Shown: positions 1-5,668 of the stretch, one piece after another | Layout of the letters: every line of letters starts with the position of its first letter | How positions within the stretch are numbered: position 1 is the first letter of the stretch | Assembly: GCA_025462805.1 (NCBI GenBank) | Contig: JAOAPJ010000365.1 | Span: forward strand, 1 to 6,588 | Direction of reading: 5' to 3' | Source of the DNA: Acidobacteriaceae bacterium | GTDB lineage: Bacteria; Acidobacteriota; Terriglobia; Terriglobales; Acidobacteriaceae | Length of the DNA stretch: 6,588 nucleotides | Notes under the pieces: model-generated | What the model was told of the DNA's origin: nothing | Database searches by the model: none | What the model saw: only the letters and a program-made list of their open reading frames with translations | Position numbers and translations under genes: made by a program

Positions 1-1121
1 CCCACCGGTGCATAGCTGTAGGCGCCCCGCGTATACGGATCCCGCTGCCAGTCATGCATGTGCCAGCTCTGTAGCTCATCGTCCAGCGCACCGGGCGTCA
101 GCGCGAAGATCTGTTCCAGCGAGCGCAGCGCATTCGCCACCAGTTGCCCGGGCTCCTGGTTCTGTGCCGCCGCAGCCTTCGGCCCCCCGAACCACGCCGT
201 CAGCATGGGCGTGGATCGCGGTCGCTGCGTCCACCAGGTGGAGGGCGTCATCTCGCGCGCAAACAGGAAGCTCATCCGCGGCATCTTCGCCTCCCAGAAC
301 GCCGAGCGAAACACCAGCGACAGCCGCTCTGCCGTCCCTGGAGCCATCTTGTCCGCGGCCTTGAATATCGTCACTGGCTCAGGCACAAATGTCACCGCCC
401 GCGCCTGCAGTACCCCGAGGGGCAGCGTGATCAGCGCACGCTCCGCCACGATCGTCGGCGCCTCCGCCGATTCGGTTCGCACCACCACCCGGCCGGCGCG
501 CCACTCGATCGAGGTCACCGGCGCGCGCAGCACAATCCTCACCCCCGCCTGCTCCGCGCGCTGCGCCAGAAACAGCGGCAGCACGTCATAACCGTCGACC
601 GCCCGCCATGCACGATCGCCGTCGATCTCGTCCTCTGCCTGCTGCTGCCGCGCCAGCGCCGCGATCCCGATGCGCTCGGCATCGGCCGCATTGAAGCCCT
701 CGACATACGCGCGGGCCTGCGCTGCATCGGCAGGGTCCGCCTTGCGTCGCGCCAGGAACTCCGCAAAGCTCATGTCGCCCTCCCGCTCCACCACCGCAGG
801 CAGCTCTTCGAGCAGTTCGAAGCCGCCGTCCTCCGCGCAGGCGGAGAGCACACCGTCCGCAAAACAGGCCGTCTCCCCCGTGACCTCTTCGAGCTGCGTC
901 TTCGCGTCCGCCAGGCAGCCCAGCAGCTCCCGCGGCCGTCCGTGGATAAACTCCGCGCCCAGCTCCACCGGGCTGCCCGCCCCCTCCGGATCCAGCGTAT
1001 GAATGCGGCCTCCCATGCGCTCGCGTGCCTCCACCAGCGTGACCCCCAGCCCCGCATGCGCCAGCTCACCAGCAGCGGCCAGCCCGGCTACCCCGGCCCC
1101 GATCACCACCACATCGCTCAT
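1..1121 (-). CDS. FAD-dependent amine oxidase (monoamine/polyamine oxidase family), C-terminus cut by window edge
   Basis: Flavoprotein expected to oxidise an amine using FAD, with release of aldehyde, ammonia and hydrogen peroxide; the actual substrate cannot be read from sequence. About 373 residues are present. The N-terminus is a Rossmann FAD-binding fold: VVVIGAGVAGLAAA at residues 4-17 (G8, G10, G13), acidic E31 ending strand 2, and the family's RMGGR at 35-39. ELGAEFIHG (53-61) is the next conserved FAD/substrate segment, and a TLPLGVL strand follows mid-protein. The last visible residues, DWQRDPYTRGAYSYAPVG, match the segment just before the second FAD-binding motif, so roughly 60-80 C-terminal residues should lie beyond position 1. 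The ATG at 1121 has AGGAGG 13 bases upstream, which is rather far. An in-frame GTG at 1130 sits 4 bases from it, so the start is uncertain by three codons. No promoter is evident. The gene follows lon on the same strand but is separated from it by a terminator. No signal peptide is seen. Confidence 0.88.
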   Translation of the reverse strand, partial: MSDVVVIGAGVAGLAAAGELAHAGLGVTLVEARERMGGRIHTLDPEGAGSPVELGAEFIHGRPRELLGCLADAKTQLEEVTGETACFADGVLSACAEDGGFELLEELPAVVEREGDMSFAEFLARRKADPADAAQARAYVEGFNAADAERIGIAALARQQQAEDEIDGDRAWRAVDGYDVLPLFLAQRAEQAGVRIVLRAPVTSIEWRAGRVVVRTESAEAPTIVAERALITLPLGVLQARAVTFVPEPVTIFKAADKMAPGTAERLSLVFRSAFWEAKMPRMSFLFAREMTPSTWWTQRPRSTPMLTAWFGGPKAAAAQNQEPGQLVANALRSLEQIFALTPGALDDELQSWHMHDWQRDPYTRGAYSYAPV

Positions 1122-1203
1122 CCGCTCCACCGCGCCTCCTGCTGCCACGCGCTATGATGCACCATCCTGCTCACGCTGTGTACGAGCCCGCAGCACAAAC
1201 AAA

Positions 1204-1229
1204 AAGGCCCACCGTCTCCGGTGAGCCTT
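1204..1229 (-). terminator. Rho-independent terminator of lon
   Basis: Read on the minus strand, an 11-bp stem (AAGGCTCACCG pairing with CGGTGGGCCTT, one G-U wobble) encloses a GAGA loop of the GNRA type. It is followed directly by TTTTTGTTTG (downstream bases 1208 to about 1199). It begins 20 bases after the lon stop codon. On the plus strand the stem has no T-tract, so it acts only on minus-strand transcripts. It implies that the amine oxidase downstream needs its own promoter or read-through. Confidence 0.92.
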
Positions 1230-1249
1230 GTCATGTCTGCTTCGAGTGC

Positions 1250-3718
1250 TTACGCGTTCGCGTGCTCGATCACTTGCTCGCGCACTTCGCTGTCGTGCTC
1301 CGCTTCGCTGGTCGACTTCGGCAGCGCGACCATCAGCACATCGTCGATGGTCTTCGCGTAGTGGATCTGCACGCCTTCCGTCTGGTCCGGCGTCAGGTCC
1401 TCCTCCACGTTCTGCCGATTCTCCGCCGGCAGGATCACGTCCAGCACGCCCGCGCGCTTGGCGGCAAGGAACTTCTCCTTGATGCCGCCCACCGGCAGCA
1501 CATTGCCGCTCAGCGTGATCTCGCCCGTCATCGCCGTCAGCGGGCGAATCGGAGTGTCCGTCATCAGTGAGACCAGTGCCGTCGCCATCGCGACACCCGC
1601 GGACGGTCCGTCCTTGGGGATCGCACCCGCCGGCACGTGGATGTGCAGGTCCTGCTCCGCCGTGAAGTCGTCACGCAACCCCAGCAGCAGCGCATTCGAG
1701 CGCACCCAGGTCAGCGCCGCCTGCATGGACTCACGCATCACGTCGCCAAGCTGTCCCGTCATCGCAAAGCCGCCCTTGCCCTTCATGCGGTTTGCCTCGA
1801 TGAACAGCACATCGCCGCCGGCCGGCGTCCACGCCAGGCCCACTGACACGCCGGCGCGCTTGGTGCGCTCCGCCAGTTCAGTGTCGACCCGGACCTTGAT
1901 GCCGCCCAGGAACTCGTGGATCGTCTCCCGACTCACCACCAGTGTCTCCGTCTTGCCCTCGGCGATGCGGCGCGCCTGCTTGCGGCAGACCGTGCCCAGC
2001 AACTGCTCTAGCTTGCGCACACCCGCTTCGCGCGTGTAGTGCCGCACGATGTAGCCCACGCTGTCCTCGGGGAACTCGATCAGCGAACGGCCATCTTCGC
2101 CGGGCTGAATCCCGTTCTCCTTCACCTGCCGCGGGATCAGGTAGCGAAATGCGATGTGGACCTTCTCCTCTTCGGTGTACCCGGAGAGGTCGATGATCTC
2201 CATGCGGTCCAGCAGCGGCGCCGGAACTGGATCCAGCATGTTCGCTGTGCAGATGAACAGCACCTTCGACAGATCGAACGGCACGTCCAGGTAGTTGTCC
2301 CGGAATGTGTTGTTCTGCTCCGGATCCAGCGTCTCCAGCAAGGCCGAGGCCGGATCGCCACGGAAGTCGCGGCCCAGCTTGTCGATCTCGTCCAGCATGA
2401 AGACCGGATCGTTCGTCTCCGCGCGACGCAGCGCCTGGATGATCTGGCCCGGCAGCGCGCCGATATAGGTGCGCCGATGGCCGCGGATCTCCGCCTCGTC
2501 ATGCATGCCGCCCAGCGAGATGCGCTGGAACTTGCGTCCCAGGGCACGCGCGATCGAGCGGCCCAGCGAGGTCTTGCCTACGCCTGGAGGTCCGACGAAG
2601 CACAGGATCGGCCCCTTCATGTCCGGCTTCAACCGGCGCACGCTCAGGTAGTCCAGGATGCGGTCCTTCACCTTCTTCAGGTCGTAGTGGTCCTCGTCCA
2701 GGATCTCCTTCGCCTTGGGAATGTCGACCTCGCCGCCCGAGCTCTTCGCCCAGGGCAGCACCGCCAGCCACTCAATGTAGTTGCGCGTCAGCGAGTAGTC
2801 GGCAGCCATCGGGGACATCCGCGAGAGGCGATTCAGTTCCTTGGTCGCCTCTTTCTTCACGTCCTCCGGCATGCCCGCCGCTTCGATCTTGTCGCGCAGC
2901 TCCTGGATATCCTTCTGGCCCTCGTCCATTTCGCCGAGTTCCTTCTGGATCGCCTTCATCTGCTCGCGCAGGTAGTAGTCCCGCTGCGACTGCTGGACCT
3001 GGTCCTGGACCTCGGACTGGATCTTGTTCCGCAGTTGCTGAACTTCCAGCTCCTTCGCCAGGTGCTTGTTGACCCGCTCCATGCGGATCACCACATCCGG
3101 CGTCTCCAGCAGCTCCTGCTTCTCGGTCGTCGGCAGGAACGGCAGTGACGATGCGATGAAGTCGACCAGCCGGCCCGGATCCTCGATATTCAGTGCAATC
3201 GTCTGCAGCTCGTCCGACAAAGTCGGCGAGGAGGTGACAATCTGCTGGAACTGCGAGGTCACATTGCGCTGCAGTGCTTCCAGCTCCGCGCCCTTCGGCG
3301 GGGTCAGGTCAACCACCGGGTCGACCGACGCCGTCATGAACGGCTCAAATTGGTTGATTTCGCCCAGCCGTACCCGCTGTGTGCCTTCGGTAAACACGAA
3401 AAGGCTCTGGTTGGGCATTTTGACGACCTTATGGACCGTCGCTAGGGTGCCGACAGAGTGCAGGTCCGTCGGCTGGGGTGCGTCGACACGCGCATCGCGC
3501 TGCGCCACCACCACCACCGTCTTTTCTTCGCCCAGCGACTGAATCAGCTGGATGGAGCTCTCACGCCCCACCGTAAGGGGCAAAACGGCATGGGGGAACA
3601 GCACGGTGTCGCGAACCGGCAGAATCGGTAGAACCCGGCCGCCCGAATCGGCTTCCCCGCGCTCCTCGCGCTGGGACCGGTTGGCGGGTTCAATAATGCT
3701 CAGAAAATCGCTAGCCAT
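1250..3718 (-). CDS. lon: ATP-dependent endopeptidase Lon (LonA type)
   Basis: Cytosolic AAA+ serine protease that unfolds and degrades misfolded and selected regulatory proteins as a hexamer. The product is 822 residues, normal for bacterial LonA. Order of domains: Lon N-terminal substrate-binding domain (about 30-220, opening with [18 protein letters not shown]), a coiled-coil helical region (about 220-300, rich in Q, E and K), the AAA+ module with Walker [10 protein letters not shown] (376-384, K382) and Walker B VFMLDEID (439-446, D443/E444), and the C-terminal protease domain. The protease Ser-Lys dyad is intact: S706 in PKDGPSAG and K749 in GGIKEK, 43 residues apart as in E. coli (S679/K722). 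A charged tail of about 20 residues follows the usual end. The ATG at 3718 is preferred because AAGGA lies 5 bases upstream; the frame stays open for 23 more codons, but those pass through the candidate promoter and have no ribosome site. A strong terminator follows. Confidence 0.98.
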   Translation of the reverse strand: MASDFLSIIEPANRSQREERGEADSGGRVLPILPVRDTVLFPHAVLPLTVGRESSIQLIQSLGEEKTVVVVAQRDARVDAPQPTDLHSVGTLATVHKVVKMPNQSLFVFTEGTQRVRLGEINQFEPFMTASVDPVVDLTPPKGAELEALQRNVTSQFQQIVTSSPTLSDELQTIALNIEDPGRLVDFIASSLPFLPTTEKQELLETPDVVIRMERVNKHLAKELEVQQLRNKIQSEVQDQVQQSQRDYYLREQMKAIQKELGEMDEGQKDIQELRDKIEAAGMPEDVKKEATKELNRLSRMSPMAADYSLTRNYIEWLAVLPWAKSSGGEVDIPKAKEILDEDHYDLKKVKDRILDYLSVRRLKPDMKGPILCFVGPPGVGKTSLGRSIARALGRKFQRISLGGMHDEAEIRGHRRTYIGALPGQIIQALRRAETNDPVFMLDEIDKLGRDFRGDPASALLETLDPEQNNTFRDNYLDVPFDLSKVLFICTANMLDPVPAPLLDRMEIIDLSGYTEEEKVHIAFRYLIPRQVKENGIQPGEDGRSLIEFPEDSVGYIVRHYTREAGVRKLEQLLGTVCRKQARRIAEGKTETLVVSRETIHEFLGGIKVRVDTELAERTKRAGVSVGLAWTPAGGDVLFIEANRMKGKGGFAMTGQLGDVMRESMQAALTWVRSNALLLGLRDDFTAEQDLHIHVPAGAIPKDGPSAGVAMATALVSLMTDTPIRPLTAMTGEITLSGNVLPVGGIKEKFLAAKRAGVLDVILPAENRQNVEEDLTPDQTEGVQIHYAKTIDDVLMVALPKSTSEAEHDSEVREQVIEHANA

Positions 3719-3723
3719 GAGTG

Positions 3724-3728
3724 TCCTT
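3724..3728 (-). promoter_or_regulatory. Ribosome binding site of lon
   Basis: AAGGA on the minus strand, five bases before the ATG at 3718. It decides the start of lon against the longer reading frame that opens at 3787, which has no comparable site. Confidence 0.7.
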
Positions 3729-3738
3729 CTATCAAGTA

Positions 3739-3768
3739 TGTATACATTGGACGCTTCAGGTTTGCGAA
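3739..3768 (-). promoter_or_regulatory. Candidate sigma-70 promoter of lon
   Basis: On the minus strand a -10 hexamer TATACA (3744-3739, 4 of 6 to consensus, inside the 10-bp palindrome ATGTATACAT) is preceded 18 bases upstream by TTCGCA (3768-3763), a weak -35. Transcription would start near 3732, giving a short leader of about 14 bases that still contains the ribosome site. The weak -35 and its overlap with an inverted repeat suggest a regulated promoter. This is inference from base pattern only. Confidence 0.45.
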
Positions 3769-3777
3769 GGTCGCAAA
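3761..3777. promoter_or_regulatory. Operator-like inverted repeat upstream of lon
   Basis: TTTGCGA-AGG-TCGCAAA: perfect 7-bp arms around a 3-base centre, starting 43 bases upstream of the lon start codon and covering the proposed -35 box. The size, symmetry and position suit a dimeric repressor. It is not the CIRCE or HAIR heat-shock operator, and it has GCG-N5-CGC rather than the CGC-N5-GCG spacing of ClgR sites. The binding protein is unknown. Confidence 0.5.
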
Positions 3778-3883
3778 ATCTAGCCAACCCCTACAACCCG
3801 CCCTGAAGCCTGGCCCCGATTCCTTTGGGATGCCCTGCCGTCGCCCGCCGCACCAACCCTATCGGCGAAATATGACTCATTCT

Positions 3884-3931
3884 CACCCCGGAATGGCGGA
3901 CCGAAGCTCCTCCCGCCATTACGCCGGGGTG
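3884..3931. repeat. Long imperfect inverted repeat (hairpin) between pheA and lon
   Basis: The left arm CACCCCGGAATGGCGG (3884-3899) pairs with the right arm 3913-3931 over 16 base pairs. Three extra bases (3921-3923, ACG) bulge between two perfect 8-bp blocks, and the loop is 13 bases. Neither strand has a T-run after the stem, so it is not a standard terminator. It could protect the 3' end of the pheA message, act as a Rho-associated stop, or be a REP-like element; the sequence alone does not decide. Confidence 0.6.
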
Positions 3932-3993
3932 CACCAGCGGCACCCACTCTCCCCATCCGGGGCTCCCGCTCCTCAGGCCGCCCCCAGTCCGGA

Positions 3994-4040
3994 CGCCACA
4001 TAGGTCCACACGCCACATAGGTCCGCACACATAGCCCGCA
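3994..4040. repeat. 17-bp tandem repeat, two copies plus a decayed third
   Basis: CGCCACATAGGTCCACA (3994-4010) is followed at once by CGCCACATAGGTCCGCA (4011-4027), which matches at 16 of 17 positions. A shortened third copy, CACATAGCCCGCA (4028-4040), lacks the first bases and has one deletion and one change. It lies 47 bases downstream of the pheA stop. There are no spacers, so it is not a CRISPR. Origin by replication slippage is likely. Confidence 0.75.
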
Positions 4041-4086
4041 CGCCGCGAAGAGGCCCGGACGCTGCACACAGGAGCTCCCTACCCGC

Positions 4087-4920
4087 TCAACTGCGGTCCA
4101 GGAACTCCGCAGCCGGCGCGTACCGGCCCAGAACCTTAAACCACCCGCACAGACCCGGCAACTGCTCCAGCAGCCGGCCGGTCGATGCTGCACCCTCCAT
4201 GAGGACGTCGAAAAAGAAGAAGTAGCGCCACGGCCGCCCCTGCACCGGACGGGGCTGCAGCAGGCAAAGGTTCCCCCCGGCCGAGGCGACCGCCCCCAGC
4301 ACTCGCGCCAGCGCCCCCGTCCGGTTGTCCAGCTCGCAGCAGAGGCTCAGCTTCTGCTGCCCCTCCGGATAAAAGTCCGCCGTCCCGTCGCGAACCACCA
4401 CAAACCGTGTGTAGTTGGCCGGGTTGTCCTCCACTCCGTTCTGGAGCACCTGGCCTCCGTAGATATCCGCCGCCTGGATCCCGGCAATCGCCGCCGAGTG
4501 GCGATCGCGCAACTGGATGATCTGCTTCACCGCGCCCGCCGTATCGTAAAAGCCGATCGGCTCGATCCCGGGATGCTCGCGAAAGAAACTACGGCACTGC
4601 GCCAGCGCCACCGGATGCGAGTAGATCCGCTGGACGGAGTGAATGTCGCTGTCCGGCGTGCCGATCACATGATGCTGAATCCGCACGATGGTCTCGCGTT
4701 CGATGTGCACCGGCCGCTCACGCATCAGATCGAAGTGCTCAACCACGGAACCGGCCAGCGTGTTCTCGATCGGGATCACGATCGCATCCACCTTGCCCTT
4801 GGCCAGCTCATCGAATGCATCCGCGGAAAGCATGCAGGGCAGAATGGATGCCCGGGGAAGTGAAACAAGCGCAGCTTGATGGCTGAACGAGCCAAGCTCG
4901 CCCTGAATGGCTATCTTCAT
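4087..4920 (-). CDS. pheA: Prephenate dehydratase with C-terminal ACT domain
   Basis: Converts prephenate to phenylpyruvate, the committed step to phenylalanine, in the cytosol. At 277 residues it is the usual length of a monofunctional enzyme, with no chorismate mutase domain. The catalytic half (1-180) shows IQGELGSFSHQAA near the start, PIENTLAGSV (50-59), SHPVALAQC (101-109), and the hallmark NPANYTRF (166-173) with the essential threonine T171. The ACT domain (about 190-270) senses phenylalanine: the TGAL motif (201-204) and N217 are present, but the usual ESRP motif reads QPRP (222-225), so feedback inhibition may be altered. The following PWRYFFFFDV matches the family. The ATG at 4920 is the natural N-terminus; upstream AGGA is only three bases away, a weak ribosome site. 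The gene appears single, facing away from the stress pair, with a leader of about 60 bases. Confidence 0.96.
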   Translation of the reverse strand: MKIAIQGELGSFSHQAALVSLPRASILPCMLSADAFDELAKGKVDAIVIPIENTLAGSVVEHFDLMRERPVHIERETIVRIQHHVIGTPDSDIHSVQRIYSHPVALAQCRSFFREHPGIEPIGFYDTAGAVKQIIQLRDRHSAAIAGIQAADIYGGQVLQNGVEDNPANYTRFVVVRDGTADFYPEGQQKLSLCCELDNRTGALARVLGAVASAGGNLCLLQPRPVQGRPWRYFFFFDVLMEGAASTGRLLEQLPGLCGWFKVLGRYAPAAEFLDRS

Positions 4921-4985
4921 GAATCCTGGGAACCCTGGCGTTTATTTGGGCAAACACGGCAACCGCTGCGCCGTAGCGCGCACCA

Positions 4986-4991
4986 TATGAT
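4986..4991 (+). promoter_or_regulatory. Candidate -10 box for the lmo0937-family gene
   Basis: TATGAT (5 of 6 to consensus) lies 37 bases before the start codon at 5029. No good -35 box lies 16-18 bases upstream, so either an activator or an alternative sigma factor helps, or the real promoter is elsewhere. The box is nearly coincident with the pheA -10 on the other strand. Confidence 0.35.
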
Positions 4992-5014
4992 ACCGAAGTG
5001 CGGTTTTATTGCAA
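4987..5014 (-). promoter_or_regulatory. Candidate sigma-70 promoter of pheA
   Basis: On the minus strand TTGCAA (5014-5009, 4 of 6 to the -35 consensus), a 16-base spacer, and TATCAT (4992-4987, 5 of 6 to the -10 consensus). Transcription would start near 4980, leaving about 60 untranslated bases before pheA. No leader peptide or clear attenuator was seen there. The -10 shares five bases with the opposing -10 of the membrane-protein gene. Confidence 0.5.
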
Positions 5015-5028
5015 GGAGACAGATACAA

Positions 5029-5181
5029 ATGCTCTGGACAATCTTCGTTGTTCTGTTGGTGCTGTGGCTGTTGGGTTTCGTTGGGTTCCATGTGCTGGGC
5101 GCATACATCCACATTCTGCTCCTGATCGCATTGGTTGTGTTGATACTGCAGCTTGTGGGCGGCCGTCGCACGGTCGTCTAA
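5029..5181 (+). CDS. Small two-helix membrane protein, lmo0937/DUF5670 family
   Basis: A 50-residue, very hydrophobic protein predicted to cross the inner membrane twice (about residues 3-20 and 26-43), with a short polar tail carrying two arginines (GGRRTVV). The start MLWTIFVVLLVLWLLG and the GFVG-to-AYIHILLLIALVV hairpin layout fit the lmo0937 family, whose function is unknown and which is often found near stress genes. The ATG at 5029 is supported by AAGGAG at 5013-5018, ten bases upstream; a longer in-frame reading from 4876 would run antisense through the start of pheA and is not credible. It stands 89 bases ahead of the CsbD gene on the same strand, with a hairpin between. Family assignment rests on length, topology and sequence feel. 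Confidence 0.85.
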   Translation: MLWTIFVVLLVLWLLGFVGFHVLGAYIHILLLIALVVLILQLVGGRRTVV

Positions 5182-5203
5182 CTCGCCTGGAAGAGACATA
5201 AGC

Positions 5204-5236
5204 GCAGGAAGGCGTCACAGCGAAGTGCCTTCCTGC
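5204..5236 (+). terminator. Hairpin between the membrane-protein and csbD genes (weak terminator or message-stability element)
   Basis: GCAGGAAGGC (5204-5213) and GCCTTCCTGC (5227-5236) form a perfect 10-bp stem with a 13-base loop, beginning 22 bases after the stop codon at 5181. The tail TTCCCCTAACC has only two consecutive Ts, so termination would be poor. It may set unequal expression of the two genes by partial termination or by protecting the 3' end of the first message. Twenty bases separate it from the next ribosome site. Confidence 0.5.
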
Positions 5237-5256
5237 TTCCCCTAACCAGCAACAAC

Positions 5257-5264
5257 AAGGAGGT
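5257..5264 (+). promoter_or_regulatory. Strong ribosome binding site fixing a TTG start
   Basis: AAGGAGGT, a full match to the 16S rRNA anti-Shine-Dalgarno core, six bases before TTG at 5271. It identifies TTG as the initiation codon of the csbD gene. No ATG or GTG in the same frame lies at a suitable distance. Confidence 0.85.
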
Positions 5265-5270
5265 ACTTCC

Positions 5271-5591
5271 TTGGACAAGAATCGCGTGACCGGAAAAATT
5301 GATCAGGTAGTCGGCAAGGCGAAGCAGAAGGTCGGCGACGCCGTCGGCAACGACAGGCTCGCCAATCAAGGAGTCGCCGACCAGGTCAAGGGCTCAGCAA
5401 AAGAGACCTGGGGGAATGTGAAGGATGCCGCACGCACCACGACCGAGCGGCACAGCGACAACGCGAGCGATGCGGCCAGCACGCACCGCGAAGCCGCGAG
5501 CGAGCACATCGAAAACGCCAAGAACAAGATCAACTCCAAGGTCGAGGAGTTCAAGGATCGCGAGCGCGTGAAGGATCGCCACACCGCGTAA
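5271..5591 (+). CDS. CsbD-family general stress protein with extended C-terminus
   Basis: A 106-residue, very hydrophilic protein of the CsbD family, cytosolic and typically induced by general stress; its molecular role is unknown. The family signature occupies residues 3-57: KNRVTGKIDQVVGKAKQKVG, then NDRLANQGVADQVKGSAKE and W47. Typical family members are about 60-70 residues, so residues 60-106 form an added helix-prone segment rich in A, E, K, D, H and N, without cysteine or a hydrophobic stretch, resembling LEA-like or disordered protective tails. Translation starts at a TTG with an optimal ribosome site. It probably shares a transcript with the small membrane protein upstream, an association consistent with a stress role. 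A candidate terminator follows 36 bases after the stop codon. Confidence 0.93.
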   Translation: MDKNRVTGKIDQVVGKAKQKVGDAVGNDRLANQGVADQVKGSAKETWGNVKDAARTTTERHSDNASDAASTHREAASEHIENAKNKINSKVEEFKDRERVKDRHTA

Positions 5592-5627
5592 TCCTGCTGC
5601 TTTAGATTGATCGCTGTTAAGCAAGCG

Positions 5628-5654
5628 AGGGGTCTGCACACCGTGTGGGCCCCT
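5628..5654. terminator. Candidate terminator hairpin in the convergent csbD / prenyltransferase gap
   Basis: AGGGGTCTGCAC pairs with GTGTGGGCCCCT over 12 positions (nine Watson-Crick, three G-T wobble on the plus strand) around a 3-base loop, 36 bases after the csbD stop and 14 bases from the stop of the opposing gene. On the plus strand it is followed by TCTGCATTCTG and on the minus strand by CGCTTGCTTAAC; both are only moderately T-rich. Its position between convergent genes suggests a shared terminator, of modest strength. Confidence 0.5.
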
Positions 5655-5668
5655 TCTGCATTCTGACC

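Larger units (their letters stand above)
3719..4086. other. Intergenic region between pheA and lon
   Basis: A 368-base stretch without a credible gene. It holds, from the lon side: the lon ribosome site, promoter and palindrome (3724-3777), a GC-rich unremarkable part, a bulged hairpin (3884-3931), and a 17-bp tandem repeat (3994-4040). Minus-strand open frames cross it but are rich in R, G and W, have no ribosome site and resemble no family, so none is called. No intrinsic terminator with a T-tract was found after pheA. Confidence 0.7.

Noticed and set aside
144..1157. Long plus-strand open frame opposite the amine oxidase
   Set aside because: It is antisense to a frame with clear FAD-binding motifs, is rich in R, H, P and Q as expected of a GC-rich shadow frame, and resembles no family.
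2039..3148. Plus-strand open frame of 369 codons inside lon
   Set aside because: It is antisense to the AAA+ core of Lon, has a repetitive leucine/arginine/histidine-rich shadow composition, and has no ribosome site.
3761..3777. Known heat-shock or protease operators (CIRCE, HAIR, ClgR box)
   Set aside because: CIRCE and HAIR sequences and spacing do not match, and the site has GCG-N5-CGC rather than CGC-N5-GCG.
3719..3787. Extension of Lon by 23 residues at the N-terminus
   Set aside because: The added codons run through the candidate promoter and palindrome, have no ribosome site, and exceed the usual Lon N-terminus. The ATG at 3718 has AAGGA at correct spacing.
3994..4040. CRISPR array
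   Set aside because: The units are directly adjacent with no spacers, there are only two to three copies, and no cas gene is near.
3780..4193. Minus-strand open frames in the pheA-lon gap (137 and 92 codons)
   Set aside because: One overlaps the end of pheA out of frame, the composition is dominated by G, R and W, neither has a ribosome site, and both translate the tandem repeat.
4498..4863. Plus-strand open frame opposite pheA
   Set aside because: Antisense to the conserved prephenate dehydratase catalytic domain, with no ribosome site or recognisable domain.
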